Counted from the first letter of the stretch, positions 23,836-32,850 are shown. The stretch: DNA of 64,000 nt from an uncultured Clostridia bacterium (GCA_934254815.1 CAKQME010000001.1:1-64000); one strand, 5' to 3'. A program made the numbers and translations. The notes: generated by a model from the sequence alone, not told the origin.

Positions 23836-25302
23836 CTAATGGCTGAGTTTTAATTTGGGGTATTCCACTCTGCCGTGATATATACCGGCGAGCGCGCGCG
23901 TTATGGTTCGGCGTATAACGTCTAAGTCTTTCATTGTAAGGTCGCATTCGTCGAACTGACCGAAATCCATACGTTCTTCTATTATTTCACGCACGGCTTC
24001 TTCTACTTTGTCTGCCGAACGATCTTTCAAAGTTCTTACTTTTGCTTCCGAACCGTCGGCAATCATAATGATTGCGGCTATTTTAGTCTGCGGTTTCGGT
24101 CCGTAATAGGAGAATTTGGCAATATTCAGCTCGCCCTCGGTGAATTTCGTCGCTTTGATATAGAAATATCTTATGGGCAGAGTGCCGTGGTGCTGAAGCG
24201 CGACGTCGGCTAAAATCTGCGGCAGACGATATTTGCGTATAAGGTCGTAACCGTCTTTGGCATGCGAACGTATAATTTCGGTGGAAAGTTCGGGCGTAAG
24301 TTCGTCGTGAAGATTTTTACCCGTTTGGTTTTCGGTGAAAAATTGCGGATTTTTGAGTTTGCCTACGTCGTGGTAATACGCGCAAGCCCTTGCGAGCAAC
24401 GGATTTTCGCCTATAGCCGTGGCGCAACTTTCCGCTAAGGTGGACAGCGCGACGGAGTGGTTAAACGTACCCGGCGCGTTTTCGATCAAAGCTTTGATAA
24501 GCGGAGCTTTGTGGTCGGTGAGTTCTGCCAGACGATAGTTGGTAAGCGCGGAAAAGACTTCCTCGAACAGGGGAAGCCATATAGTCATCAGTATAACGGA
24601 CGAAAAGCCCGAAATAAAGCCGTTTATCAAATATTCGCTCCACTTTGCCGCAAGATTGCCTACGTTAAGTAAGAACCAGGATATAACGACGGGAACGGAT
24701 ATCGGCAAGCCCAACAAAAATACTTTGAATCTTGCGCTTTGTCCGTCGACCAGATAAATCGCCATAGTGCTTGTAATGAAACCTATAACGAGCGTTGCGT
24801 AAAGGTTTTTATCTACGGTAAGGTCTACCGAAACGAACGCGTCGGACATAAAGACGAGCAGGCAGACCATACAGTTCATAAAAACGGCTTTTCTGCGGTC
24901 CGACGTCATAAGAACCAGAAGCGCACAAAGGGCGAAAGGGCGGGCGTTTATTCCGCGGAATTTGCCCAGCGCGTAAGACATAAGAATAGACACTTCGAGT
25001 ATAACGAAGAGCATATTTACGTTTTTTCCGTGATAGAGAAAATCCCTGTCCTCGAAAAAGAGGTACAGGAACATTCCGCCGGAAATCAGCAGTACGGATA
25101 TTACCAGATATAAAATTTTTCCGAAAACTCCGCCGTCTTCGGAAAATTGCCGCCAGGCGAGAGTAACGTCGAAATTCGTGCTTAGAAACAACGCGAAAGT
25201 ATAGAGCAATATTATTATCAGCGAATGTATTACAAAATACGCCGCCGTTCTAAGATAATCGCGCTTTTCCCATTTAAGGATTTTTTCGTTTTGATTTTTC
25301 AT
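23836..25302 (-). CDS. pgpH: Membrane HD-domain protein, PgpH/YqfF family, short form
   Basis: 488 residues. About seven to eight membrane helices (residues 22-270) followed by an HD phosphohydrolase domain with HSVALS (His) and YYHDVGK (His-Asp), then HHGTLPI. PgpH degrades cyclic di-AMP in Listeria and Bacillus. The usual N-terminal extracellular 7TMR-HDED domain (about 250 residues) is missing; only a short loop remains between the first helices. It overlaps the upstream regulator by 4 nt. Confidence 0.88.
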   Translation of the reverse strand: MKNQNEKILKWEKRDYLRTAAYFVIHSLIIILLYTFALFLSTNFDVTLAWRQFSEDGGVFGKILYLVISVLLISGGMFLYLFFEDRDFLYHGKNVNMLFVILEVSILMSYALGKFRGINARPFALCALLVLMTSDRRKAVFMNCMVCLLVFMSDAFVSVDLTVDKNLYATLVIGFITSTMAIYLVDGQSARFKVFLLGLPISVPVVISWFLLNVGNLAAKWSEYLINGFISGFSSVILMTIWLPLFEEVFSALTNYRLAELTDHKAPLIKALIENAPGTFNHSVALSTLAESCATAIGENPLLARACAYYHDVGKLKNPQFFTENQTGKNLHDELTPELSTEIIRSHAKDGYDLIRKYRLPQILADVALQHHGTLPIRYFYIKATKFTEGELNIAKFSYYGPKPQTKIAAIIMIADGSEAKVRTLKDRSADKVEEAVREIIEERMDFGQFDECDLTMKDLDVIRRTITRALAGIYHGRVEYPKLKLSH

Positions 25303-25577
25303 TGTCGTTTACCGAGAATATTTTTATAACCGTCACCGAATTTGACGCACTTGCTTACCCTTGAAAGGGTAGCCGACGATATCTCCGTTTCGCTTATAAT
25401 CTGTTCGTAAGTTTTACCTTCAAGCAGGAGTTTTGCCGCTTTTAATCTCTGCGCCATAGAGAAAATTTCGGTGTAAGTGCATAGATCCGAAAAAAAGCTT
25501 TCGCATTCTTCTTCGCTTTCAAGCGAAAGTATAACTTTATATAGGTCTTTTATTTCTTCTTTCAGATTGTCCGACAT
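25299..25577 (-). CDS. YerC/YecD-type TrpR-family regulator
   Basis: 92 residues, all helical, with a TrpR-like helix-turn-helix (YEQIISETEISSATLSRVSKCV, about residues 56-77). YerC/YecD proteins are small DNA-binding proteins of unknown ligand. It lies between the amino-acid ABC genes and pgpH, overlapping pgpH by ATGA and 6 nt after the ATPase gene. Control of the transporter is plausible but not shown. Confidence 0.88.
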   Translation of the reverse strand: MSDNLKEEIKDLYKVILSLESEEECESFFSDLCTYTEIFSMAQRLKAAKLLLEGKTYEQIISETEISSATLSRVSKCVKFGDGYKNILGKRQ

Positions 25578-25583
25578 TTTAAA

Positions 25584-26441
25584 TCAGTCCTTATTTATAA
25601 CGCTCGAAAGAAATTCTTTAAGCCGCTGCGACTTGGGGTGGTGGAAAATCTCTTTCGGAGTTCCCTCTTCTTCTATCATACCTTGGTTCATAAAAACTAC
25701 TTTATCGGAAACCTTTTCGGCAAAACCCATTTCGTGCGTAACTATAATCATCGTGCGTTCTTCGTCTTTAAGCGAACGTATAACTTTAAGCACTTCGCCC
25801 GTAAGCTCGGGGTCGAGCGCGGAAGTCGGTTCGTCGAAACAAAGAATTTTCGGTTTCATCGCAAGCGCGCGGGCAATCGCCACGCGTTGTTTCTGTCCGC
25901 CCGAAAGCTGGTCGGGATAATAATTCGCTTTGTCTGAAAGCCCGACTTTTTTCAGTAAAGCGCGACATTCGGCTTCGATTTCGGCTTTTCTTCTCGCATT
26001 GAATTCGGGTATAATGCTTTTGAATTTTTTCACCGTCGCGTAATGGTTTTCTTTTCTCAACCGCGCGCCCTCGGCTTTAAGTTCGTCTTTCAGCATCGCC
26101 ATAGGCGCAAGCATGACGTTCTGGAGAGCGGTGTACTGCGGAAAGAGATTGAAAGTCTGAAATACCAAACCGAAATTCAGGCGTTTTTCCCTTAAATTCT
26201 TGCTGTATTGTCGGCTTGTGGTGGGCCCGATAAATAATACTTCGCCGTCGAGCGAAATAGAACCCTCGTCGGGCATGGATAAAAAGTTTATGCACCGAAG
26301 CAGGGTGGTCTTTCCCGAACCCGAAGAGCCGAGAATAGTAACGACCTGACCTTTTTCGGCGGTAAGATCGATGCCTTTCAGAACGTGAGTTCTGTTGTTG
26401 TTAAAATTTTTCTTTAATCCTTTAATTTCAAGATATGACAC
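25584..26441 (-). CDS. Polar amino acid ABC transporter ATP-binding protein
   Basis: 285 residues. Walker A GSSGSGKTT, Q-loop VFQTFNLFPQ, signature LSGGQKQRVAIARAL, Walker B ILCFDEPTSALDPE and switch His (IVTHEM). It belongs to the GlnQ/HisP group and powers the adjacent permease and binding lipoprotein. An insertion of about 30 residues (KDELKAEGARLRKENHYATV) after the Q-loop is longer than usual. The GTG at 26441, 6 nt after AAGG and just after the permease stop, is preferred over TTG at 26462. Confidence 0.94.
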   Translation of the reverse strand: MSYLEIKGLKKNFNNNRTHVLKGIDLTAEKGQVVTILGSSGSGKTTLLRCINFLSMPDEGSISLDGEVLFIGPTTSRQYSKNLREKRLNFGLVFQTFNLFPQYTALQNVMLAPMAMLKDELKAEGARLRKENHYATVKKFKSIIPEFNARRKAEIEAECRALLKKVGLSDKANYYPDQLSGGQKQRVAIARALAMKPKILCFDEPTSALDPELTGEVLKVIRSLKDEERTMIIVTHEMGFAEKVSDKVVFMNQGMIEEEGTPKEIFHHPKSQRLKEFLSSVINKD

Positions 26442-26442
26442 G

Positions 26443-27087
26443 TTAAACCTTAATATACGCAAGTTTTTTTTCGGCGTAGTTGAATAGTAGAGTCAAAGCT
26501 CCCACAAACAGGAGGTAAAAAACGCCGGAGTAGAAAAGCGGAAGAATATATCCGTAAGCGGTATATTTTTGCGCGCGGAATAAAATTTCTTCAACCATAA
26601 TAACTCTTGCTAGCGACGTATCTTTTACAAGCGTGATTATTTCGTTGCTTATCGGCGCCAAAACGTTCTTTATAACCTGCAATAATACTATTTTACAAAA
26701 TATTTGTCTTTTTGTCAAGCCTAAAACGGCACCCGCTTCATATTGCCCCTCCGGAACGGCTGAAATTCCTCCGCGGAAGATCTCCGCGAAGTAACAGGCG
26801 TAGTTTATAACGAATGCTATAAGCACCGCCGCAAATCGCGGCAAAAGCCCCCATTGAAACAGCAATGCGGGTCCGTAATACACCGTTATTACCTGAAGCA
26901 TAAGCGGAGTTCCGCGTATAACCCATATAAACGAGCGTATTATTACTCTTATGAATTTAATTCCGCTCTTGGAGCCGAAAGAAATCAGCAGACCGAGCGG
27001 AAGCGAAAATAAAAGCGTTAAGCCGAAAAGCTCGCAGGTGACTGCGAAGCCTTTCAGCAAATTCAACGTTACGGTTAATATATCCAT
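26443..27087 (-). CDS. Polar amino acid ABC transporter permease
   Basis: 214 residues with about five membrane helices and the EAA loop (EGQYEAGAVLGLTKRQIFC, about 121-139) that contacts the ATPase. It matches the HisM/GlnP subfamily. It is expressed with the binding protein (4 nt upstream) and ATPase (next gene). Confidence 0.95.
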   Translation of the reverse strand: MDILTVTLNLLKGFAVTCELFGLTLLFSLPLGLLISFGSKSGIKFIRVIIRSFIWVIRGTPLMLQVITVYYGPALLFQWGLLPRFAAVLIAFVINYACYFAEIFRGGISAVPEGQYEAGAVLGLTKRQIFCKIVLLQVIKNVLAPISNEIITLVKDTSLARVIMVEEILFRAQKYTAYGYILPLFYSGVFYLLFVGALTLLFNYAEKKLAYIKV

Positions 27088-27091
27088 TATC

Positions 27092-27859
27092 TTATCCGAA
27101 GTATTTGGTTTGTATTTCGGCGTATTTGCCGTTGTCTTTAAGTTGCTTTATGGCGTTTTCGACGTCGGTTTTAAGGGCGGTGTCGTCTTTGCGGAAACCT
27201 ATGCCGAACTGTTCGAGTTCAAAGCCTACGTCTACGAAAGTAAGGTCGGAATACGAAGTGCCGTCGCCGGTTACTACCTGAGCCATAAGTTTGTCTATAA
27301 CGGCGATTTTCGAAGCCGAAGTCTTTACTTCGAGAAGCGTGTCTTTCTGCGCGGAAGCCGTTTTAAGCTGTCCGGCTTTAAGTCCCTCTACCGCGCTAAT
27401 CGCGCTATCGCCTGCCGAACCCGCTTCAACGAGAATTTCGCTCGCTTTTAAAACGTCGGCTATGGTCTTGTATTTTTCGGCTTCGCTCTTCTGGCAAACG
27501 ACTACTTGTTTGTTGTCGAGGTAGGCGTCGGAAATAAGAATATTTTGTTTGAGTTCGTCGGTAATCGTCATACCGTTCCAGATAACGTCGATCTCTTTGG
27601 AGTTAAGCGAAAATACTTTGTTATCCCAGTTTATTTCAACGAATTCTACTTTTTTGCCGAGTATTTTTCCTACTTCTCTTGCAAGGTCGGCGTCGAAACC
27701 GATCCATTCGTCGGAACCGTTTTCTTTATAGTCCATAGGCTTGTAATCGGTAATGCCCACTTTAAGAGTTTCTTCTTTTTTGTCCGAGCAAGCCGTGAAG
27801 CCGAAGCAGCACGCCGCGGCGGTTACGATTGTCAGAATCATTGCGAATAATTTTTTCAT
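27092..27859 (-). CDS. Amino acid-binding lipoprotein of the ABC transporter
   Basis: 255 residues. Lipobox FTACS (Cys at about 24), then a type 2 periplasmic-binding fold (SBP family 3): VGITDYKPMDY, GFDADLAREVGKILGKKVEFV and VIWNGMTITDE. It captures a polar amino acid at the cell surface; the exact substrate cannot be read. First gene of the run that continues to era. Confidence 0.95.
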   Translation of the reverse strand: MKKLFAMILTIVTAAACCFGFTACSDKKEETLKVGITDYKPMDYKENGSDEWIGFDADLAREVGKILGKKVEFVEINWDNKVFSLNSKEIDVIWNGMTITDELKQNILISDAYLDNKQVVVCQKSEAEKYKTIADVLKASEILVEAGSAGDSAISAVEGLKAGQLKTASAQKDTLLEVKTSASKIAVIDKLMAQVVTGDGTSYSDLTFVDVGFELEQFGIGFRKDDTALKTDVENAIKQLKDNGKYAEIQTKYFG

Positions 27860-27918
27860 AAGTCAAAACCTCTCTGAATTTATTTTACTTTATTTCGATA
27901 AAGTGTTGAAGTGTCTAT

Positions 27919-27947
27919 ATTATACTTCATTACTTTAAAGAAGTAAA
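27919..27947 (-). promoter_or_regulatory. Promoter of the amino-acid ABC operon
   Basis: Minus strand: -35 TTTACT (27942-27947), 17-bp spacer, -10 TATAAT (27919-27924). TACTTtaaagAAGTA (27931-27945) inside the promoter is a candidate operator, and ACTTTATttcgATAAAGT (27887-27904) forms a hairpin in the 5' leader. Confidence 0.55.
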
Positions 27948-27992
27948 GTATTTTGATATGGTTTTTAAAAATTTTTTAAAAAAAGTTTTATA

Positions 27993-28110
27993 AGGGGCGG
28001 GAAACTTGTTCGGCGGGATATTTCGCTTGCGCTCAATAAGACAATTGGTTTGTTATTCTGCGGCTCTGCGGAAAAATTTCGCCGGATAGACGGGAAGTGG
28101 CTAATCGCTT
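27993..28110. repeat. Degenerate R1 repeat remnants
   Basis: Decayed R1 sequence: CGGCGGGATATTTCGCTTGCGCTCAATAAGACA-like end at 28011-28043 and a partial start (TTATTCTGCGG) at 28052. Together with the ABC promoter it fills the 27860-28200 gap. Confidence 0.55.
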
Positions 28111-28165
28111 GCGCGCAATCTCAGGGCGTCTTGGCTGCAACGTGACGTTGCCGGGCTGTCAACGC

Positions 28166-28194
28166 TTTACAAATAACGTAAAATTTGTTATAAT
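28166..28194 (+). promoter_or_regulatory. Promoter for the 28.2-kb small gene, leaderless
   Basis: TTTACA (28166-28171), 17-bp spacer, TATAAT (28189-28194). The ATG at 28201 is at the expected transcription start, and no SD exists. Confidence 0.65.
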
Positions 28195-28200
28195 CTGAAT

Positions 28201-28461
28201 ATGGTTAAACTTTGGATAAAAACATATAAACACGATAAAATATTGAAACAGACGACGGTTGAAAAAGACGAAAAGTTTTATTACTCGAATTTTCTCGATT
28301 ATGTTTCGGCAGGTTGCTATAAGTTAGACGAACCCACGCCGGTAATGCTGAAAAAGCATATAATGGATTTTGCCAAGTATCATATGGCGGTATTCAAACC
28401 CGCCGACTTTATAGAATCTGTCGGCTTCGATAAAATGATAGTGGAGAATCTGGATAAATAA
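28201..28461 (+). CDS. Small protein of unknown function
   Basis: 86 residues, acidic/basic mix, no signal or membrane helix (starts VKLWIKTYKHDKILKQTTV). The codon use matches neighbouring chromosomal genes. It has no SD and appears to be read from a leaderless mRNA. I recognise no family. Confidence 0.65.
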   Translation: MVKLWIKTYKHDKILKQTTVEKDEKFYYSNFLDYVSAGCYKLDEPTPVMLKKHIMDFAKYHMAVFKPADFIESVGFDKMIVENLDK

Positions 28462-28492
28462 TTTTTATCTGCCGATATATACTATATATATA

Positions 28493-28705
28493 ATGAAAGC
28501 ATCGGCGTTTGTTTCTTTGTTTCTGGTATGTATAGGTTCGCTGGATCTCTTTTTAAGAGGTTCTTACGCTTTTTCTCCGCTTGAATTTCTGTTCGGGGCG
28601 GGTAGCGTTGTTTTGCGTATAATATATATCGCGATAGGTATCGGCGCGAATTTTCTTGTGTTATTCGTGCTTATTTATAAGCCTTTCAGAACTTTGGGAA
28701 CGTAA
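28493..28705 (+). CDS. DUF378-like small membrane protein
   Basis: 70 residues with two membrane helices (about 3-24 and 37-62). The pattern LVCIGSLDLFLRG, then GAGSVVLRIIYIAIGIGA, resembles DUF378 proteins. Function unknown. No SD precedes the ATG; TATACT/TATATA sequences lie immediately upstream. Confidence 0.65.
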   Translation: MKASAFVSLFLVCIGSLDLFLRGSYAFSPLEFLFGAGSVVLRIIYIAIGIGANFLVLFVLIYKPFRTLGT

Positions 28706-28725
28706 AATTTTAATAAACAGCCGCA

Positions 28726-28759
28726 GGCGGGTTGAATTATCGACCCGCCGTTTTCTTTT
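28726..28759 (+). terminator. Terminator after the DUF378-like gene
   Basis: GGCGGGT pairs with ACCCGCC around a 10-nt loop, followed by GTTTTCTTTT. Confidence 0.8.
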
Positions 28760-28809
28760 AATTTAATAAATTCTTTCGCCCGCAAAAACTTTTTAAAGAA
28801 TTTTTAAAA

Positions 28810-28965
28810 ATGTTGCTTGCTGTCGGTTTGGAAAAACAATTATATAGCGGAACGGGAACGGAACATATTTTAAAAGTGTATACAGTAAATTTAATCGTAG
28901 GTTTTGTTTTTGCTACGTTGGCAGTGATAACGGTGGGCGTTCAGTTCAGATTTTCGGATAAATAA
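28810..28965 (+). CDS. Possible 51-residue membrane peptide or gene remnant
   Basis: ATG at 28810 reads MLLAVGLEKQL, with a hydrophobic segment VNLIVGFVFATLAVITVGVQ near the C-terminus. No SD and no recognised family; it could be a remnant of a larger transporter gene. Confidence 0.3.
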   Translation: MLLAVGLEKQLYSGTGTEHILKVYTVNLIVGFVFATLAVITVGVQFRFSDK

Positions 28966-28978
28966 AACGGAATATATG

Positions 28979-29010
28979 GCGGGGTCGACTAATTCGGTCG
29001 ACCCCGTTAC
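28979..29010. terminator. GC-rich hairpin
   Basis: GGGGTCGAC pairs with GTCGACCCC, followed by GTTACTGTT. Confidence 0.5.
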
Positions 29011-29029
29011 TGTTACAAAGATATCAATA

Positions 29030-29057
29030 AAAGTCGCCATATTTATGGCGACTTTGT
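29030..29057. terminator. Bidirectional terminator for the XRE gene
   Basis: AAAGTCGCCAT pairs with ATGGCGACTTT, directly after the stop codon of the minus-strand XRE gene. Confidence 0.7.
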
Positions 29058-29060
29058 TAA

Positions 29061-29257
29061 TTATGTAAGTAGTTCGTCGTCGGTTATTTCGAATACCTCG
29101 GCTATTTTTAAAAGTTGAGCAAGCGACGGCTCGGCGTAGCCTGTTTCCCAATGAGAAATTGTTTTAGTCGTAGTATTAAGTAGTTTAGCAAGGTGTCTTG
29201 CGTTATACCGTTTTCCTTTCTTAAAAGTTTTAAGTTTTCTTTAAAATTTAATTTCAT
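29061..29257 (-). pseudogene. XRE repressor of the MACPF gene, frameshifted
   Basis: The minus strand from ATG at 29257 reads MKLNFKENLKLLRKENGITQD, then shifts frame near 29192 and continues LAKLLNTTTKTISHWETGYAEP to TAA at 29061. One added C at the CC (29192-29193) restores a 65-residue helix-turn-helix protein. It is divergent from the MACPF gene, whose promoter holds a perfect palindrome, so it is the likely repressor. Its own -10 box (29264-29269) sits so close to the ATG that the mRNA may be leaderless. Confidence 0.7.
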
Positions 29258-29284
29258 TCACAAATTATAAATTGAGATTTTTAC

Positions 29285-29313
29285 TTGACTTTCTCAATAA
29301 TTGAGATTATACT
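29285..29313 (+). promoter_or_regulatory. MACPF gene promoter with operator
   Basis: TTGACT (29285-29290), 17-bp spacer, TATACT (29308-29313). The spacer contains the perfect 7+1+7 palindrome TCTCAATAATTGAGA (29292-29306), a likely XRE repressor site; another ATTGAGA half-site lies at 29271-29277. Confidence 0.75.
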
Positions 29314-29343
29314 TAAAATAAAAGAAACAAAGGAGAACTTAAA

Positions 29344-32300
29344 ATGAGTAAAAAGTTAAACATTATTGCAACTTTAGCATTGGCGTTTGTCTGTATGCTG
29401 ACAATTGCGGCGTGTACGACGAAAGCTCTTGATCTGAAGCTTTATTTTCGTGTAGACGGTGAGATTTACGCGACTATCAGCACCAGCGGACACGAGCAAA
29501 TAACCGTTCCTAAAGATCCTGTAAAAGAGGGATATGTTTTCGACGGTTGGTATTTCGACGAGAATCAGTGGGAAAAACCGTTTACCGTAAATTCGCTTTT
29601 AGATGCACCGATTACGGAAAATATGTCGGTTTACGCTAAATTTACAGAGAAAAAAGATGATAATAAGAATGATCCTGTTACCGATCCTGTCGAAAATGCA
29701 ACTTACGCCGTAGAATATTATTTACAGAATATCGAAAACGACGATTACTCGCTTAAAGAAAGGGCGGAATTTTCTGGCGAGATAGGCTCGAATGTTACCG
29801 CGGAAATAAAAATATTCGACCATTTTACAAAAGTTGACGAGGGAAAATTAAACGGTAAAATAGACGCAAACGGACAATTGGTATTAAAAGTTTATTATAC
29901 GAGAGACGTATATACCGTAACCTTTAACGGTGACGGGGGAACTTTAACCGATGGTGAAGAAGTACAGAGAGTAAAGTATCTCGGCTCGGCTAAAGCGCCC
30001 GTTTATAAACGTAACGGATATAATTTTGCGGGATTCGATTACGATTATACGAAAATTCAGAAAAACGTGCAAATAAATGCGTTGTGGGATAACACAAATA
30101 AAAACAATTACGATATGTCGGCGGTTTCTTTTAAAGATCAAACCGTGACTTATGACGGCAGAGAGCATTATATTTACGCGACTAATTTGCCTGACGGAGT
30201 TTCGGTTACCTATGAAAATAACGGTAAAATAAACGTCGGTACATACATAATAACCGCAAAATTCAGCGGAGACTACAAGAATTATAATCGGATTCCGGAT
30301 AGAACAGCGGTTTTGACGATAAATAAAGCTACTATAAATATAGATAACGTCATATTTATGGATAAGACCGTCGACTATGACGGGAGCGCAAAGCAACTTA
30401 AAGCGCAAAATCTTCCGAAAAGTATAGACGAGCAGTCTGTAAAATATTTGTATTATAAAGACGGTTCCGAGGTCGATGAGGCTGTAGACGCAGGGGTGTA
30501 TACCGTAATTTTGATTTTCGATTTATCTGAAAATTATAATACTTTACCGAATATGAGAGCGACGCTTACTATAAAACGAACAGATTATTCCGAAAAATAT
30601 AAAAAGTATAACGCTCTCGGCAAAACTATCGATCTTATAAATGCTTCTGAAATTTCTACCGTATCCGGAGCTAAGAACGTATTTACGGACGAATTGTATT
30701 ATTTTAACGTTGATGATATGGCTCTCGGTAAGCAGGAGGGCATAAGTAAATCGACTTCTAAGATATCAGACGTCTTAACTAATTTCGATAACGATATCAG
30801 AATTAAAATATCCGTCGGCGCCAATAAGGACGGTAAGGGCGGTTTTCTTTCAAAAATGTTGCCGTCGTTTAATTTCTCGGTCGAATCGGGATATAAGCGG
30901 GAAACAAAGAGAAATACAAGCGAATACGCGTTTACATATTCATATAATATGAACGGATATAGAGCAGATATTAAAAATTATCTCGACTACGACAAGTTCA
31001 GAAATATCGTGTCTGACGACTTATATGTCGATGCGGGAAGAGTCAGAAACGGAACGCTTACTCCCGCGCAATTTGTTAAAACCTGGGGAACTCATGTTAT
31101 AATGTCTGCGATATACGGTGAAAAAGTCGACGTTATTTATTCGCGGTTAGAGACAAACGTTAAAGATTCGGAGGAATGGAGAAGAAATTTAAATACTTCG
31201 TTATCGGCTTCGTTTTCTGTGGCGGGTTGCGAAACGTCGGCTGACGCGTCTGCAAAAGGACTTATGACGGGTGTCAGTGAAAACTGCGTTTCTAATCTGA
31301 ATATTAACGTGTCGTCGCAAAAGCCGTTTTCCGCTACAAATATGGAAGAGTTCGATTCTTCTTATTCTAAATGGATAGCTTCGCTCGATGGCGAAAAGGA
31401 CGCTGTTTTTATTGACGTTCCCGAAAACAGCTTGTTCTGTATATGGTATCTGCTTGGTGACGAATATAACGACGTTAAAAATATTCTTGATGATTTTATG
31501 CGTTCCAGATGTTCGCAATTATATAACGAAAAAATCGCCGCTATAAATTCGTTTATGATAGGCGACGATGTCGAGTTCGATGAAGAAAGCGGGTGTCTTA
31601 CTTATAATATCGAGGCTTATCAAAGTTTGGGTACGATTACGGATTTCAACGGCGAAGCCTTTGACGGTGAGATTGATGTTACGCCATACTTTAACGGTAA
31701 AAAAATAAAAACCGTCAGAATTAAAGGCGCATACGGTACTAAAAATTCTCTGGGGCAAAACATAACAACGCTTATATCGCCTTTAAAGTTGAAATTCGAT
31801 AAAGATTTTGAAGACGAGATAAATATTATTTTTGAAAATGTCGGCGTCAAGGTTTTAGGCGATAAAGGCTTTTTAGATATTTCGGCTATAACTGAAAATT
31901 CGACTGCATCTAAAAAAATAAAAGTTAATATCGAATATATAGGCTTTAACCGCATCGAAGCAACAGACGGTAGCTCATCTGCGCTTTTAACATGTGATTT
32001 AACGATAACTTCTGAAGATAGTGCGTCGTCTCTTGTCTTAATCGGCGCGGACGGTAAAAACGGAGAAAAAGCAGGAGAAAACGGCTTTAACGGCGGCGCT
32101 GCTCTTGTTGCGGACAATTTAGTAATAAAATCAAACGGAAAGTTTGAAGCTAATGGCGGCGACGGCGGCGATGGTTTAGCTGGCTCGTGTGGAGTTGATA
32201 AAAAGACCGCCAACGCCGGTAAAAATGGCGTAGTCGGTGAAGCCGGTGGCAACGGCGGTAATGGCGGCGATGGCGGTGCAGGCATAAAAGTGAATAGTCT

Positions 32301-32850
32301 TGTTGTCATCAGTGGTGAAGTTACAATTATCGGGGGAAACGGTGGTAACGGTGCTTCGGGCGGCGACGGCGGAACAGGAGAGAAAGGAGGTTATGTCGGA
32401 GTAGGCGGACCCGGAGGAGACAGTAAGCGAGGCGGTAACGGCGGCAACGGCGGTAATGGCGGCGATGGCGGTAACGGTGGCTTTGGAATAAGCGGAGCTA
32501 AACAAATTTCGGGTCACTGTAAAGTTGTTGGCGGCAATGGCGGAGACGGAGCCAAAGGGGGCAACGGCGGTAATGGCGGCGATGGCGGAACTAACAACTG
32601 GGCGTTTTCCAGAGGTGGTCGTGGAGGCGATGGCGGCAACGGTGGTGTTGGCGGTAATAGTGGACACGGTGCAAAAGCAGTAAACGGTGAATTTAAAGTT
32701 GCCGAGATTCAAACAACCGACGGTATTTCCGGGTTATCCGGTAAAGGCGGAATAGGTGGGGAGTACGGTGTTGGCGGTCCCGGAACGCAAAATGGAAAAG
32801 GTCCCAATGGAAATACAGGTGTTAATGGTGCAGACGGCGAAGTTCGTTGA
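29344..32850 (+). CDS. MACPF-type lipoprotein with InlB-like repeats and glycine-rich tail
   Basis: 1168 residues. Lipobox ending at Cys24 (IAAC). Two Listeria/Bacteroides (InlB B) repeats at about 33-100 and 188-248 (EGYVFDGWYFDE; RNGYNFAGFDYD). Two MBG-like beta domains at about 254-412 (VSFKDQTVTYDGREHYIYAT). About 420-725 resembles a MACPF pore-forming domain, with WGTHVIMSAIYGEKVD at about 580. From about 900 on, a PGRS-like tail of GGNGG/GGDGG repeats. It should be displayed on the membrane's outer face; attack on other cells or hosts is possible but unproven. AAAGGAG supports the start. Confidence 0.8.
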   Translation: MSKKLNIIATLALAFVCMLTIAACTTKALDLKLYFRVDGEIYATISTSGHEQITVPKDPVKEGYVFDGWYFDENQWEKPFTVNSLLDAPITENMSVYAKFTEKKDDNKNDPVTDPVENATYAVEYYLQNIENDDYSLKERAEFSGEIGSNVTAEIKIFDHFTKVDEGKLNGKIDANGQLVLKVYYTRDVYTVTFNGDGGTLTDGEEVQRVKYLGSAKAPVYKRNGYNFAGFDYDYTKIQKNVQINALWDNTNKNNYDMSAVSFKDQTVTYDGREHYIYATNLPDGVSVTYENNGKINVGTYIITAKFSGDYKNYNRIPDRTAVLTINKATINIDNVIFMDKTVDYDGSAKQLKAQNLPKSIDEQSVKYLYYKDGSEVDEAVDAGVYTVILIFDLSENYNTLPNMRATLTIKRTDYSEKYKKYNALGKTIDLINASEISTVSGAKNVFTDELYYFNVDDMALGKQEGISKSTSKISDVLTNFDNDIRIKISVGANKDGKGGFLSKMLPSFNFSVESGYKRETKRNTSEYAFTYSYNMNGYRADIKNYLDYDKFRNIVSDDLYVDAGRVRNGTLTPAQFVKTWGTHVIMSAIYGEKVDVIYSRLETNVKDSEEWRRNLNTSLSASFSVAGCETSADASAKGLMTGVSENCVSNLNINVSSQKPFSATNMEEFDSSYSKWIASLDGEKDAVFIDVPENSLFCIWYLLGDEYNDVKNILDDFMRSRCSQLYNEKIAAINSFMIGDDVEFDEESGCLTYNIEAYQSLGTITDFNGEAFDGEIDVTPYFNGKKIKTVRIKGAYGTKNSLGQNITTLISPLKLKFDKDFEDEINIIFENVGVKVLGDKGFLDISAITENSTASKKIKVNIEYIGFNRIEATDGSSSALLTCDLTITSEDSASSLVLIGADGKNGEKAGENGFNGGAALVADNLVIKSNGKFEANGGDGGDGLAGSCGVDKKTANAGKNGVVGEAGGNGGNGGDGGAGIKVNSLVVISGEVTIIGGNGGNGASGGDGGTGEKGGYVGVGGPGGDSKRGGNGGNGGNGGDGGNGGFGISGAKQISGHCKVVGGNGGDGAKGGNGGNGGDGGTNNWAFSRGGRGGDGGNGGVGGNSGHGAKAVNGEFKVAEIQTTDGISGLSGKGGIGGEYGVGGPGTQNGKGPNGNTGVNGADGEVR

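Noticed and set aside
28891..29151. 86-residue minus-strand ORF
   Set aside because: It is an out-of-frame reading of the XRE gene; the helix-turn-helix is only seen in the other two frames.
32176..32712. Minus-strand ORF rich in Ala/Thr opposite the glycine-rich tail
   Set aside because: It is the complement of the GGN repeats and has no independent coding signal.
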